This document shows positions 45,425 through 54,920 of a DNA stretch of 64,000 nt, in pieces (position 1 is the first letter of the stretch; each line of letters begins with the position of its first letter). Source of the DNA: Pirellula staleyi DSM 6068 (GTDB taxonomy: Bacteria; Planctomycetota; Planctomycetia; Pirellulales; Pirellulaceae); assembly GCA_945875845.1 (NCBI GenBank), contig CAMCMB010000002.1, positions 123,936-187,935 on the forward strand. The letters are read 5' to 3'. Position numbers and translations under genes: made by a program. The notes beneath the pieces were generated by a model. It was not told the DNA's origin. It was given only the letters and a program-made list of their open reading frames with translations, and did no database searches.

Positions 45425-45658
45425 CTCAACACTCTGCCCTCCTAGGTTTCTTGCCAACCATCACTTGCTAGAACCTTTCTGATGTGGGTTTGTCGCAATT
45501 TTTTTCGACAGTACGGTTGACAGATTCGCGTTTGCATATACCATTCATCGCACAAGCAATTCTATTGCAAAAGCCACATGTTTTGATATGGTTTTTGTTT
45601 CCAATTGCAAAAGCTGTGTTTTGGTTGTGTTTGCCACGTTTACCGATCGCGGAACAAT

Positions 45659-46552
45659 ATGAAAATCACTCGAGTTCGACACGGAAAGAGTAGCGTTCGC
45701 GGATTCACGCTGGTGGAATTGTTGGTTGTTATTGCAATCATTGGAATTTTGGTGGGTCTGCTATTGCCCGCTGTGCAAGCGGCCCGAGAAGCCGCAAGGC
45801 GGGCTCAATGCACAAATAATATGCGCCAATTGGGGCTTGCGCTCTCCAATTACGAGTCCGCCACGAAGAGGTTCCCGAGCGGTTGGGTGGATTGGCGCCA
45901 ATCGACATCGCCTGGATGGGCCTTTGGAACGGCCCTCCTTCCCTACATGGAACAAGCCAACGTTTTCAACCAAATCGACACGAACTCCCCTATTCAAGCC
46001 TCGGTCAACGCCATTCACTTGAAAACGGTCATTCCCACGTTCCAATGTCCGTCGGATACCGGCGAATCCATCTTTGAAATCGGAGCGGAAGCCGATGCAG
46101 AGGAAGGTACCAACGTCGATAAAGGTCCCAAGCTCTTCCAAATCGCCAAGTCCAATTATTTGGCTGTATTTGGCACGCTCGAAATCGATGAGTTTCCTTA
46201 TGCAGGCGATGGGAGTTTTTATGGTAACTCGAGAACTAGAATGGTCGATCTTGTCGATGGCGTTAGCAACACGATTCTGTTCGGCGAACGGAGCAGTCGA
46301 TTAGGTGGTTCGGTTTGGCATGGATATCTCTCTGACGTACAAGCACCTGGAGCACGATTTCTCGGAACGACAGACCACGTTCCGAACAGTCCTGAAGGTC
46401 ACTTTGATGACTTTTCAAGTCGGCATACCGGTGGCGTCCATTTTGTCTTCGGCGACTGTTCAACTAGGATGATTTCCAACAGCATTCGCTTAGAGACTTA
46501 TCAAGGCTTAGCCACACGTGCAGGTGCGGAAATCACAGGTGACTTAGAGTAG
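45659..46552 (+). CDS. DUF1559 prepilin-like protein
   Basis: The start is set at ATG 45659 (MKITRVRHGKSSVRGFTLVEL, 297 residues). The N-terminus is a type IV prepilin/pseudopilin methylation motif: RGFTLVELLVVIAIIGILVG, with cleavage after Gly and methylation of Phe expected. The rest shows DUF1559 features: LPAVQAAREAARRAQCTNNMRQLGLAL, FPSGW, AWGT-like FGTALLPYMEQ, and near the C-terminus HTGGVHFVFGDCS in place of the usual GDGSV ending. DUF1559 is a planctomycete-expanded family of pseudopilin-like surface proteins. The gene stands alone; no assembly genes adjoin. Upstream, TTGACA near 45520 is the only promoter-like hexamer seen. Confidence 0.92.
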   Translation: MKITRVRHGKSSVRGFTLVELLVVIAIIGILVGLLLPAVQAAREAARRAQCTNNMRQLGLALSNYESATKRFPSGWVDWRQSTSPGWAFGTALLPYMEQANVFNQIDTNSPIQASVNAIHLKTVIPTFQCPSDTGESIFEIGAEADAEEGTNVDKGPKLFQIAKSNYLAVFGTLEIDEFPYAGDGSFYGNSRTRMVDLVDGVSNTILFGERSSRLGGSVWHGYLSDVQAPGARFLGTTDHVPNSPEGHFDDFSSRHTGGVHFVFGDCSTRMISNSIRLETYQGLATRAGAEITGDLE

Positions 46553-46632
46553 GAGATCATCGCGCTCGCTTCTGAAAGCCTGCAGATTCTTCCCCTAGTA
46601 TCTGCCCAGCCCAAACGAAAAGCTGCAGAAGC

Positions 46633-47640
46633 TTATTTAACTCGGACGAGCTTCATGATTCGGCCTGACACGTTCCAATCTTGAATGTACAGGTTTCCAT
46701 CCTTGTCCCAATTGGAGCCGTGCGTGCCGCTGAAAACACCTTCGACCCATTCTTCTTGGGGGATATTGTAATTCCCACCTTTCTTTGGATCTGGATTGTG
46801 GCCGAGAACTGCCATGATCGTGTTGTTCTTGTCGAGAATAACGAGCCGACCCTGCAAGTCCGGAACCGCGACGTAGTCTCCTTGAACCGATGCCGCCGTG
46901 GGCATACCGAGCCCTGTGATAACTTCGTCGATATACTCGCCATTGAGGTCGTAGTGGAGTAAACGACCTTTGGGCTGGTGATTTCGGTCGCAGATCAACA
47001 GACGCGCTGGCTCGTAGCGAGTATCGAGTGTCATGCCGTGAGCCGTGTTGAACTCCTTGAGGCCGTTGCCCTTGGTTCCGAAATGGAGCAAGTACTTGCC
47101 ATTCTTGTCGAACTTAAAAATATGATTACTTGCGTAGCCGTTCGATAAAAAGATATCGCCGTTGGGTGCGACGGTGATGGCGGTTGGATTGAATTTTGTC
47201 GTTGCCTCCAGCCCGGATTCCTTTGGAAAACCAAGTTTCAGAACAATCTCCCCACTGCGTATGTTGAACTTGATTCCCTCTGCGTTGTTGTTGCGCGCAC
47301 CGTAAATGAATTCGTTTTCGCCTTCTTGACGCATTTCCATGTCATGAATCTGGGCGTATTCTTTTCCTAGATAGCTATGGATCACTTTGCCGTCCGGCGA
47401 AAACACGAAGACACCTTGTTGGGCGCTTGTATAAATGTTTCCCGCTTGGTCGATTACGACGGATCCGTGCGTTGGTCCAATGGCCGATTTTCCATCGGGC
47501 CGGAGGCCCCAACCTGGAACAGTGTCAAAGGTCATCAACCCGCCACCCATTCGGACAGGTTTCGTTTTTTCTTGCCCTAGCACCGGCAATCCGACGCAGA
47601 GGGAGCACAGGATCGCGACGCACATGGAGAGGATTTTCAT
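46633..47640 (-). CDS. exported NHL-repeat beta-propeller protein
   Basis: 335 residues with a signal peptide (MKILSMCVAILCSLCVGLPVLG). The body has NHL-type repeats: GSVVIDQAGNIYTSAQQGVFVFSPDG, NPTAITVAPNGDIFLSNGYASNHIFKFDKNGK, AHGMTLDTRYEPARLLICDRNHQP, GSNWDKDGNLYIQDW. Together they would form a six-bladed propeller. Peptidyl-alpha-hydroxyglycine alpha-amidating lyase is the best-known enzyme with this arrangement, but I do not see its full catalytic set. It is the last gene of an operon with two DUF1501 genes, 59 bases downstream of the second. A binding role or a lyase activity are both possible. Confidence 0.82.
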   Translation of the reverse strand: MKILSMCVAILCSLCVGLPVLGQEKTKPVRMGGGLMTFDTVPGWGLRPDGKSAIGPTHGSVVIDQAGNIYTSAQQGVFVFSPDGKVIHSYLGKEYAQIHDMEMRQEGENEFIYGARNNNAEGIKFNIRSGEIVLKLGFPKESGLEATTKFNPTAITVAPNGDIFLSNGYASNHIFKFDKNGKYLLHFGTKGNGLKEFNTAHGMTLDTRYEPARLLICDRNHQPKGRLLHYDLNGEYIDEVITGLGMPTAASVQGDYVAVPDLQGRLVILDKNNTIMAVLGHNPDPKKGGNYNIPQEEWVEGVFSGTHGSNWDKDGNLYIQDWNVSGRIMKLVRVK

Positions 47641-47699
47641 CGATTGTTTCCAGTCGTTAAAGATACATTAGAAGTAAAACACTTTGCACTGGGGCCCAT

Positions 47700-49103
47700 T
47701 TAGAACAGTTGCAGGATAGGTTTGCCTTCTTCCAGCAAATTGTATTTGCGACCTTGAGAGTCCGTTGCTTGCAAGTCGTTGACTCCCATCGCATGGTAGA
47801 CTGTTTTGGCGACGTCTGCTGGCGTCAGCGGTTGCAATGCAGGATATTCACCAAACCGATCGCTTGCACCAAAGGTTTGGCCACCCTGAATACCACCGCC
47901 GGCCAATAATACACTTTGGCAATGCGTCCAATGGTCACGTCCCGCTCCACCAATCCCACCCGATCTCGGGTCGCCAATTTTGGGTTTCCGCCCCATCTCA
48001 CTGGTGACCAAAAGCAGGGTTTGATCCAGCAAATTGCGAGCATGCAGATCTTCGACAAGAGCGGAAAAGCCTCGATCGAATTCCGGCAATAGATTGTCTT
48101 TCAAGCATACAAAGTTGCTTCCATGCGTATCCCAAGCTCCCGCGCTGGCACATTTCTTTGCAATCGATTCGTCCTCTTTCCAAAATACAGTGATGAACGG
48201 CACTTCGGCTTCCGCGAGTCGACGAGCAAGTAGCAAACTCATGGCATTGATTCCTTTGCCATAACGCTCCCGCGTTTCAGGCGATTCACTGCCAACATCG
48301 AACGCTTTGGTGGCCTTGGTTGACATTAGCAAATCAAATGTTCGGCCCTGATGGTGCTTCCAAGTTTTCTCCTTCTGGCTGTGATCAAAGGCAGTTCGAG
48401 CGCCATCCAACTTCGACAATAAATGTTGCCGCGACTGCAATTGCTCTGCCGTCACATCGCCAGCCAAAACCAGCGACGGAGCTTGGAATTTCAAGGGCTC
48501 ATCTGCGTTGCCAGAAACGTACAAGGGGTCAAACTCGACTCCCAGCCTAGCTGCAAACTGACCGGGGCGCGTGTAAGGAGCTTTGCTTGGTTTGTGCGGA
48601 ATCGTGATCGCATTCGGAAGATGCTCGTGAGGAGAACGACGAGCACCAACCACCGCTCCCATGTAAGGCCAATCATCTGCATAAGGCCGGCGATCATTCG
48701 CGAGGGACAAAAACGTGGCGTCGGGTACATGCCCCGTTAAATTGTAGTAGTAACCGGCGTGATGATCGTTGGTGTTCACCGTCCCACAAACCGAATTCAC
48801 GACTGCAAGGTGATGCGCCTGTTTGGCGAGCATGGGGAGATGTTCGCATAGCCGTACTCCTCCCGCGGAGGTAGCGATCGGTTGAAACGGGCCACGATAC
48901 TCAGCGGGCGCGTCTGGTTTCATGTCCCATGTATCGACATGGGATGCTCCACCACAAAGGAAGAAAAGGATGACGGACTTTGCCTTGCCCCCTTCGGTTA
49001 CGCTTTGCAAGGGATTAGCTGCATTTAACGCATTTGGCGCCCCCAACCGAAGTCCAGCCAAACCGCAACTTGAAGCTACCAAAAATGCCCTTCGACTCGT
49101 CAT
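47700..49103 (-). CDS. DUF1501 Tat-exported protein 2
   Basis: The start is set at ATG ending 49103 (MTSRRAFLVASSCGLAGLRLG, 467 residues), which gives a twin-arginine signal and overlaps the upstream stop by ATGA. The track ORF reaches 96 residues further into the neighbour. Conserved blocks: SVILFFLCGGASHVDTWDMKP, RGPFQPIATSAGGVRLCEHLP, TNDHHAGYYYNLTGH, GAWDTHGSNFVCLKDNLLP, VTSEMGRKPKIGD, GRDHWTHCQSVLLAGGGI. It is a divergent paralogue of the gene directly upstream. Activity is unknown; the fold is alkaline phosphatase superfamily. It is translated in coupling with DUF1501 protein 3. Confidence 0.92.
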   Translation of the reverse strand: MTSRRAFLVASSCGLAGLRLGAPNALNAANPLQSVTEGGKAKSVILFFLCGGASHVDTWDMKPDAPAEYRGPFQPIATSAGGVRLCEHLPMLAKQAHHLAVVNSVCGTVNTNDHHAGYYYNLTGHVPDATFLSLANDRRPYADDWPYMGAVVGARRSPHEHLPNAITIPHKPSKAPYTRPGQFAARLGVEFDPLYVSGNADEPLKFQAPSLVLAGDVTAEQLQSRQHLLSKLDGARTAFDHSQKEKTWKHHQGRTFDLLMSTKATKAFDVGSESPETRERYGKGINAMSLLLARRLAEAEVPFITVFWKEDESIAKKCASAGAWDTHGSNFVCLKDNLLPEFDRGFSALVEDLHARNLLDQTLLLVTSEMGRKPKIGDPRSGGIGGAGRDHWTHCQSVLLAGGGIQGGQTFGASDRFGEYPALQPLTPADVAKTVYHAMGVNDLQATDSQGRKYNLLEEGKPILQLF

Positions 49104-50545
49104 CGCAATATCGCCTCCACTGGATGCCCTTTGCTGATTGCCAAAGGGCGGTTCAATCGGTCTCTCAATTCCGTTTCCGGCCGGAATCCTAAACAATGGT
49201 AGATGGTGGCAGTCAAGTCTTGCGGCTCGACCCGCCCATCTAACGGATAGCCGCCTTGTCGATCGGATTGTCCATAAACAGCGCCACCTTGAATGCCACC
49301 ACCTGCAAGGGCTGCTGAAAAAACATGTCCCCAGTGATCGCGGCCACCGCTCGGGTTGATCTTGGGGGACCGCCCGAATTCTCCCATCCACACGACAAGC
49401 GTCTCGTCCAGCATACCGCGTTGTTCAAGATCCGAGAGCAATGCGGAGTAGGCTTGGTCCATCGGAGGCATGAGTGCGTTCTTGAGTCGTTCCGTGTTTT
49501 TGGCATGAGTATCCCACGCCGGCGCCACATTCTCATCGGTTTCCCCTCGAGTCCAATTGACTTGCACGAGCGACACGCCCGATTCGACGAGCCGTCGGGC
49601 AAGGAGAACGCTTTGACCAAAACGATTCTTTCCATAACGCTCACGGGTCGTATCCGATTCTCGTTCGATTGCAAAAGCTTGTTGAGCCGTATTGGTGCGC
49701 AAAAGATCGATGGCTTTATTTTGCCACAGAGCCCAACGCTGCGCGGAGACACTGCTCTGCAAGGCGTCCAGCTTTTGGTTCATTAATTCTTGCAATGCCC
49801 TTCTCGCAACCAATCGTTCGGAGGTCATGTCGGAAGGCAGCGAAAGGGTGGATACTCGAAAGTCGGCTTTGCTGGGATCGCAGTGTACCAGCCATGGATC
49901 CGCATGATTGCCAAGCCAACCTGCATCCTGCCCAGGCCAAAGAATATGGCCCGTGTTCCAAATCTCTTCGGGGAGCCGAATCGATCCGGGAATGCTTGTC
50001 GCATCACCTTTTAGATGCCTCACGACGGACGCCATACTGGGCCAATCATTCGGCGCTCCCGGGAGTGCGTTTTCGCTGTTCTTCGGTGAGTGCGGATAGC
50101 CGGTCAGCATCCAATAACCACTCGAAGAATGCGCATTGTCGTCCGTTGCCATGGCTCGAAGGATGGCGATACGATCGGTCAACTTGGCTGTTTGCGGCAT
50201 CAGCTCGCCAACGCGCAAACCAGGAGTTGCAGTGGTGATCGTTCCCAAGTCACCTCGGATCTCCGCAGGGGCATCCGGCTTGGGGTCCCACGTCTCATGC
50301 TGAGGCGGACCACCCAGCATAAACAAAACGATGCAGGACTTGGCTTTTCCAAAGGAACCGCTGAGCGGATTCGGAATGCAAGGCGAAGCACTAATGGTGC
50401 GGGAGCAAACAAGTTGAGGCAAACTTAGACCGAATGCTCCCAATCCGCCTACGCGAAGCCACTCTCGTCGCGTTATACGATCGCACAACGTTGCTCCTGA
50501 TTTTGCTCCAAAAGATGTTGCGTCATGGTGGTACAGCGATAGCAT
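49100..50545 (-). CDS. DUF1501 Tat-exported protein 3
   Basis: The start is set at ATG ending 50545 (MLSLYHHDATSFGAKSG, 481 residues). The twin-arginine motif TRREWLRVGGLGAFGLSLP is about 30 residues in, a normal place for this family. Blocks: SCIVLFMLGGPPQHETWDPKP, RGDLGTITTATPGLRVGELMP, NAHSSSGYWMLTGYPHS, PAWDTHAKNTERLKN, WMGEFGRSPKIN, GRDHWGHVFSAALAGGGI. It is the first gene of the operon DUF1501-DUF1501-NHL. The upstream gene for a soluble kinase is in the same direction, with 90 bases between. Confidence 0.92.
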   Translation of the reverse strand: MLSLYHHDATSFGAKSGATLCDRITRREWLRVGGLGAFGLSLPQLVCSRTISASPCIPNPLSGSFGKAKSCIVLFMLGGPPQHETWDPKPDAPAEIRGDLGTITTATPGLRVGELMPQTAKLTDRIAILRAMATDDNAHSSSGYWMLTGYPHSPKNSENALPGAPNDWPSMASVVRHLKGDATSIPGSIRLPEEIWNTGHILWPGQDAGWLGNHADPWLVHCDPSKADFRVSTLSLPSDMTSERLVARRALQELMNQKLDALQSSVSAQRWALWQNKAIDLLRTNTAQQAFAIERESDTTRERYGKNRFGQSVLLARRLVESGVSLVQVNWTRGETDENVAPAWDTHAKNTERLKNALMPPMDQAYSALLSDLEQRGMLDETLVVWMGEFGRSPKINPSGGRDHWGHVFSAALAGGGIQGGAVYGQSDRQGGYPLDGRVEPQDLTATIYHCLGFRPETELRDRLNRPLAISKGHPVEAILR

Positions 50546-50635
50546 GAGAGGCTCTATTAAATACCGGCGGGGGGATGGACGTAAAAACCATTGTAACACG
50601 CGGCCCGCTGTGCAATCCAACCACAGAGCTTTTTT

Positions 50636-51478
50636 TCAGTGCAACGGGCGATGCCGATGTGCAAATTTAAGCGATCGAGCCTTTACGACGCGAAATGCCC
50701 TCAATAAATCGTTTGCGTCCCGATAACGATGACTTGGACGCATTTCCAAAGATCGACGGATTACGGCGATCAGATCCGGATGGACTTTGCGTTTCAAGGT
50801 TACATATCCATTGGGTGGCCAATCAAAGGGCCAATCGGGTAGATGCCCAGTCAGAACTTTGTATGCGATCAGGCCTAGCGAAAAAACGTCCGAACGAGCG
50901 CTCGGGCGTCCCATGGCCTGTTCCGGTGCCATGTAACCGACCGTGCCCGATCCAGATGCGATCATCGTCTTGACAATCGTTCGCTGGGCTACTTTGGCAA
51001 TTCCAAAGTCCATCAACTGGAGCCGACCATCAGATAATAGAATCATGTTCTCGGGCTTGATGTCGCAATGAATAATTTTGTTGCGATGCGCGTAAGCAAC
51101 CCCATCGATCATTTGCTCGATGAGATGGAGGGCGGTGTCGAAGGCGATACGTTTTTTCAGTCGGTCGGCAAGTGTCCGTTCCCCTAGCCGGCAAGTAATA
51201 ACGAATCGACCATCGATAAAACTGGCATCTTTGAGGGGAAGAATATTGGGATGATCGAGCTTGGCTACCAAACGAGCTTCGCGTTGAAATGTATCGAGCA
51301 TACTTGCGGTAATGTTGTATTGGTGGGGCATTTTCAACGCGACGCGCACCCCTTCGATAGTGTCGAGGGCTTGGTACACATAGGCAAAGCCACCTTGAGC
51401 CAAGCGGCGTTCAATTCGATATTTTCCTAGACGCTGACGAACACGCAGCTGACTCGAATCACCTCGTGTTTTCGCCAT
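50636..51478 (-). CDS. soluble Ser/Thr protein kinase
   Basis: 280 residues from the ATG ending 51478 (MAKTRGDSSQLRVRQRLGKYR); the track start 51502 is an alternative. It is a complete minimal Hanks kinase: GGFAYVY glycine loop, VALKMP with the ATP lysine, HCDIKPEN catalytic loop, DFGIAK, GTVGYMAPEQ and DVFSLGLIAYKVLTG. It lacks any membrane helix or extra domain, unlike most planctomycete kinases. The catalytic loop is HCD instead of HRD, that is a non-RD kinase, which usually does not need activation-loop phosphorylation (inference). Basic residues end the protein (FAHRHRPLH). It is probably first in a run leading to the DUF1501 genes. Confidence 0.9.
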   Translation of the reverse strand: MAKTRGDSSQLRVRQRLGKYRIERRLAQGGFAYVYQALDTIEGVRVALKMPHQYNITASMLDTFQREARLVAKLDHPNILPLKDASFIDGRFVITCRLGERTLADRLKKRIAFDTALHLIEQMIDGVAYAHRNKIIHCDIKPENMILLSDGRLQLMDFGIAKVAQRTIVKTMIASGSGTVGYMAPEQAMGRPSARSDVFSLGLIAYKVLTGHLPDWPFDWPPNGYVTLKRKVHPDLIAVIRRSLEMRPSHRYRDANDLLRAFRVVKARSLKFAHRHRPLH

Positions 51479-51741
51479 TACACTGAAACTCTGTGCAATC
51501 ATAAAGAATTAGAGATACGAATTACGAGAAGTGATTGGCGAAACGAGCGTTGATCCTTGGATTCGAATGAACGCCGTGGGTGCCGATACTCCCAGCATTA
51601 TTCTATTCATCGGCTTCATAAAAAGCGCATGACTCCGTCGGAAAAACCAGAAGACTTATCGTCATTGTGCAGAATGAGCCTGCCGAACAATACATCGAAA
51701 TCGGCAGATTCTTTCTAAACTCGTCAAATAATTGATAAACC

Positions 51742-53229
51742 TTAGCGGTTCTCGCGAAAAGGAACGCCAAACCCCGCCTTGATCTCTTTGAGCCGGGCCG
51801 CCTCGGGTGTCCCTTTGTAGTATTCATCGAGCGGATAGCACCCGGACGCCAAGCCGTTGCGAGGTGCCGTAGTGCAGTCCGAAAACGTTCGGCAAACCAA
51901 CTTTCGCTCGCTTTTGCTCAAGTAAATCGAATCCATCAACTGCTTCGGATACGACAAAACCATTCGTCCCATCCCTATGAAATCTATTGCGTTGCAACGA
52001 ATTTGCCGTTGCGCGACCTTGGGCAGGAATTCTTGAAGGTACGAGTATCCAGACCCGACCATGAGAGTGCTTGGGAATTTCGCTTTGAGCTCTTTTGCCA
52101 CGCTCATATGGCGAGCAACGGAAATGAGCGGGTCTTCGTGAGGCTGATAGCCATCCGACGGAGGGTAGGCAGCGGGCCTCAGAATGTGCGGCGTGTAGTA
52201 GGGACTTCCCGCCGAAAGATTGAGTAAATTGACGTTGTAGCGGGCTAATTTCTCGATTAGCAAGCAGACTTCGCCCAAATCCGGTTCAAGCGGATTCGAC
52301 TCGTTCATGCCAAATCCCCATACGTAAGGCAAGTATTGCTGGAAGTCGATCGGCATCCCCTGGCCTTGTTTTCCTTCGGAAGCCGAGACTGGATTTGGCA
52401 TAAAAGGGACCGAGTCGAACGTGCTAAGGCGAACCCCAATTCCAAGTCCAGGGGCTGCTTGCTGAACGGCTTGAACAATCGAGAACAATAGCCGCGAACG
52501 ATTTTCGAACGAACCACCGTACCGCCCCTTTCGCGTTTTTGCTCCTAGAAACTCATGAAGCATATACCCGTGGCAGCATTTGATGTCCACAAAATCGGCA
52601 CCTACGGACTGAGCCAGCACCGCGGCTTTCGCATAATCACCGATCAAATCGTCGAGTTCGGAGTCGGTCCAAACTTGGCTATCACTGTTAACGGAGAACT
52701 TCGCATCAAGGATCGGATGTCGGTAGGCAACGCGTGGCTCCCAACGTTTCTTATCGTTAGGGCGGCAAAACCGTCCGGAATGGGTCAATTGAAACCCGAT
52801 GAGAAGGTCGTCCGTGCGATCATAAAGTCCCTTGTGGCTTGCGACGAGGGTGGTTCTCAATTGCGCGATCGCCGCCTGATTTTCCGGCAGCAGGATCAAT
52901 TGATTGGGGTTTGCGCGACCGTCTGGGCGAACCGCCATCGCTTCGCCCCCCCAAATTAACTTTGCACCGCTTTCGCCAAAACGACTCCATCGCCGAATCG
53001 TGGCTTCCGTCGTTCCTCCTGCGTTGGTTCCGTCCCAGCCTTCCATAGGTTGTATCGCAATGCGATTTCCCACGGTTTTTGAATTCCACTCAATCGGCGT
53101 CAACAGCGGGGAGCCATTGCCTGCCGTCAATTCGTCGTCAATGGCAAGCTCAATGCCTAAAGACTCCGTGTGCTTGCGGAAATCATCCACCGATTTCAAC
53201 GAGGTCAATTTGGTCAAGGAATATGTCAT
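51742..53229 (-). CDS. OYE-like NADH:flavin oxidoreductase
   Basis: 495 residues. A TIM-barrel flavoprotein of the old-yellow-enzyme superfamily: NRIAIQPMEGWDGTNAG at the first strand, GGEAMAV, QLTHSGRFCRP (substrate-binding His), GADFVDIKCCHGYMLHEFLGAKTR, and YGGSFENRSRLL, a strong family signature. The C-terminal part has the cysteines LVCRTFSDCTTAPRNGLASGC. These are in the place where larger members bind a 4Fe-4S cluster, but the full four-cysteine pattern is not evident. The second FAD/NAD domain of 2,4-dienoyl-CoA reductases is absent. Substrate is unknown. It is divergent from the lipoprotein gene at 53307. Confidence 0.87.
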   Translation of the reverse strand: MTYSLTKLTSLKSVDDFRKHTESLGIELAIDDELTAGNGSPLLTPIEWNSKTVGNRIAIQPMEGWDGTNAGGTTEATIRRWSRFGESGAKLIWGGEAMAVRPDGRANPNQLILLPENQAAIAQLRTTLVASHKGLYDRTDDLLIGFQLTHSGRFCRPNDKKRWEPRVAYRHPILDAKFSVNSDSQVWTDSELDDLIGDYAKAAVLAQSVGADFVDIKCCHGYMLHEFLGAKTRKGRYGGSFENRSRLLFSIVQAVQQAAPGLGIGVRLSTFDSVPFMPNPVSASEGKQGQGMPIDFQQYLPYVWGFGMNESNPLEPDLGEVCLLIEKLARYNVNLLNLSAGSPYYTPHILRPAAYPPSDGYQPHEDPLISVARHMSVAKELKAKFPSTLMVGSGYSYLQEFLPKVAQRQIRCNAIDFIGMGRMVLSYPKQLMDSIYLSKSERKLVCRTFSDCTTAPRNGLASGCYPLDEYYKGTPEAARLKEIKAGFGVPFRENR

Positions 53230-53306
53230 GATATTAAACTGCGTTGACTTTTCCGGTAAAACGGACTTTTCGTTTAAGTTAAATCGCGAGGACAGCCGAA
53301 AACGTA

Positions 53307-53933
53307 ATGAGACGCAGTGTGTCTACCTATTTCAAGTCGTTAGTTTTCGGATTGTTGATGATGAGTAGATTTTTTGAAAACGCTAGCCGTGTCGCCGTTC
53401 AAGACGGGCAATTTGAGCAAAACAAATGGGCTTCGGCAACCATGATGCTTTGCGCATGCTTGCTCTTTGGAATGTCCAGCGGTTGCTCGGCACTGCTTGG
53501 AAAGACAAAAGGCCCGCTTGACAAACTCGACATGACTGGCCTTAAACAAGCCGGCTACACCTTTGGGGAATATGGCACAAACAAACCATTGACCACAGAG
53601 GATGGGAGACCCGCGATTGTGCTGGAAGTCAACAACGGAAAACGACACTTTGAAAAAATTCCATTGGATCCAGGTCAGTCACTCTTTATCGCGGACCTGA
53701 TTCGAGATGCAAAACTGGAAAAGAAAATCGGCAGACTTCAAGCAACCGTGCTTCGACCTGACGGACACAATAAGCCACCCATTCGGATGCAGGTGGATTT
53801 TGACGCAACAGGAAAACGTGTGATGGAAGGTCAAAACTACTCTCTGCGCCCTGGCGATCACGTCGTGGTCAGTCACGACGAACGCAACTCCCTTTCCTCC
53901 ATGATGTCCAGCTTACCGTTTATGAAGCGTTAG
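53307..53933 (+). CDS. lipoprotein with SLBB-like segment
   Basis: 208 residues from ATG 53307. A lipobox MSSGC puts the lipid cysteine at residue 60, too far for a normal signal from this start, so the real start is probably M46 (53442, MMLCACLLFGMSSGC) or M19. The mature part ends with GRLQATVLRPDGHNKPPIRM...YSLRPGDHVVVSHDE, which resembles the ending of SLBB/polysaccharide-export domains (LxPGDxVxV). I treat that as a weak inference. The gene is followed after 6 bases by the AEC transporter gene, so cotranscription is likely, without an obvious functional link. Confidence 0.62.
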   Translation: MRRSVSTYFKSLVFGLLMMSRFFENASRVAVQDGQFEQNKWASATMMLCACLLFGMSSGCSALLGKTKGPLDKLDMTGLKQAGYTFGEYGTNKPLTTEDGRPAIVLEVNNGKRHFEKIPLDPGQSLFIADLIRDAKLEKKIGRLQATVLRPDGHNKPPIRMQVDFDATGKRVMEGQNYSLRPGDHVVVSHDERNSLSSMMSSLPFMKR

Positions 53934-53939
53934 GCGGAT

Positions 53940-54920
53940 ATGGAGATAGGTTCGACGAGTCAAGGCACATTCCTAAGCATCGCGACAACGGTATCCGGGG
54001 TCTTTCTGGTCATGGCCGTCGGGGCGCTGGCCCGTTATCTCAAATGGTTCACCAGCGAAGTTGACCGTTCGATGGCGGGCTTTACGACCAACGTCCTACT
54101 GCCTTCCTTTTTCTTTCACCGCATTTTGACCGATCCCAAGCTTTCCGCAAGTCTTGGGGCCTGGACCCCTGCATTGTTTGGTCTGGGGCTGACGGCCATC
54201 GGCTTTGCAATTGCTGCATTGGTGGTCTATCTTTTCGGACGATGGTTTGGGTTGCATCGAGAACCGGATTGCAGAACCTTCATCTTGTGCACAGGTCTGG
54301 CCAACTACGGGTACATTCCGATCCCACTGGCGGAAGCGTTCTATCCTGGCTGCATCGTTACGTTGCTTGTTCACAATGTAGGAGTCGATACAGCGCTGTG
54401 GAGCTTTGGACTGTTTATCATTTCCGGACTTGGTCTCAAGAAATCCTGGCGTCGCATCCTTTTCAGCCCACCCTTGATGTCGGTTGCCTTGGCGTTGACC
54501 ATTCGACAGCTCGGCTTGCTCCCCTTTCTTCCCCAACCGTTGTTGCAAATGACAAATCAATTGGGGCGATGCTCGATCCCAATGGGACTCGTTTTGAGCG
54601 GCGCAATCATCTTGGATTATGCAGGCAAAATAAAATGGTCCGAGACATGGAGGCCGCTCCTTTTGGCAATCGCAGTCCGAATGGTTCTGTTGCCGATAAC
54701 GTTTTTGTTGGTCGCCAAATTCGGGGGGGTGTCGCGAGAATTACAAGAAGTTCTGCTATTGCAAGCGGCGATGCCGGCCGCCACCTTTCCAATCGTGATG
54801 ACGCGTCTTTACAACCAAAGCCTTGAGACTGCTTGGACGGTCGTGGTGGGCACTTCGCTACTGGGAATGGTTACGATTCCACTATGGATGGTTGCGGGAG
54901 CATTTTGGCTCGGTTTTTGA
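53940..54920 (+). CDS. AEC (auxin efflux carrier) family transporter
   Basis: 326 residues with about ten hydrophobic helices arranged in two halves. The N-terminal half has MAVGALARYLKWFTSEVDRSMAGFTTNVLLPSFFF, a signature of AEC transporters. The second half contains AAMPAATFPIVMTRLY with a conserved proline-rich bend. It would export or import small organic acids across the inner membrane; AEC members carry malate, malonate or similar substrates. No specific substrate can be given. It follows the lipoprotein gene by 6 bases. Confidence 0.87.
   Translation: MEIGSTSQGTFLSIATTVSGVFLVMAVGALARYLKWFTSEVDRSMAGFTTNVLLPSFFFHRILTDPKLSASLGAWTPALFGLGLTAIGFAIAALVVYLFGRWFGLHREPDCRTFILCTGLANYGYIPIPLAEAFYPGCIVTLLVHNVGVDTALWSFGLFIISGLGLKKSWRRILFSPPLMSVALALTIRQLGLLPFLPQPLLQMTNQLGRCSIPMGLVLSGAIILDYAGKIKWSETWRPLLLAIAVRMVLLPITFLLVAKFGGVSRELQEVLLLQAAMPAATFPIVMTRLYNQSLETAWTVVVGTSLLGMVTIPLWMVAGAFWLGF

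Noticed and set aside
45519-45545. Promoter of the DUF1559 gene (TTGACA with TACCAT 16 bases on)
   Set aside because: The -10 match is poor and the distance to the start codon is over 100 bases; mentioned in the gene entry only.
49104-49391. 96-residue extension of the second DUF1501 ORF
   Set aside because: Tryptophan/arginine-rich sequence in the shadow of the upstream gene; the Tat signal starts at MTSRRAF.
51603-51827. 74-residue minus-strand ORF before the OYE gene end
   Set aside because: Overlaps the 3' end of the OYE gene in another frame, with no ribosome site.
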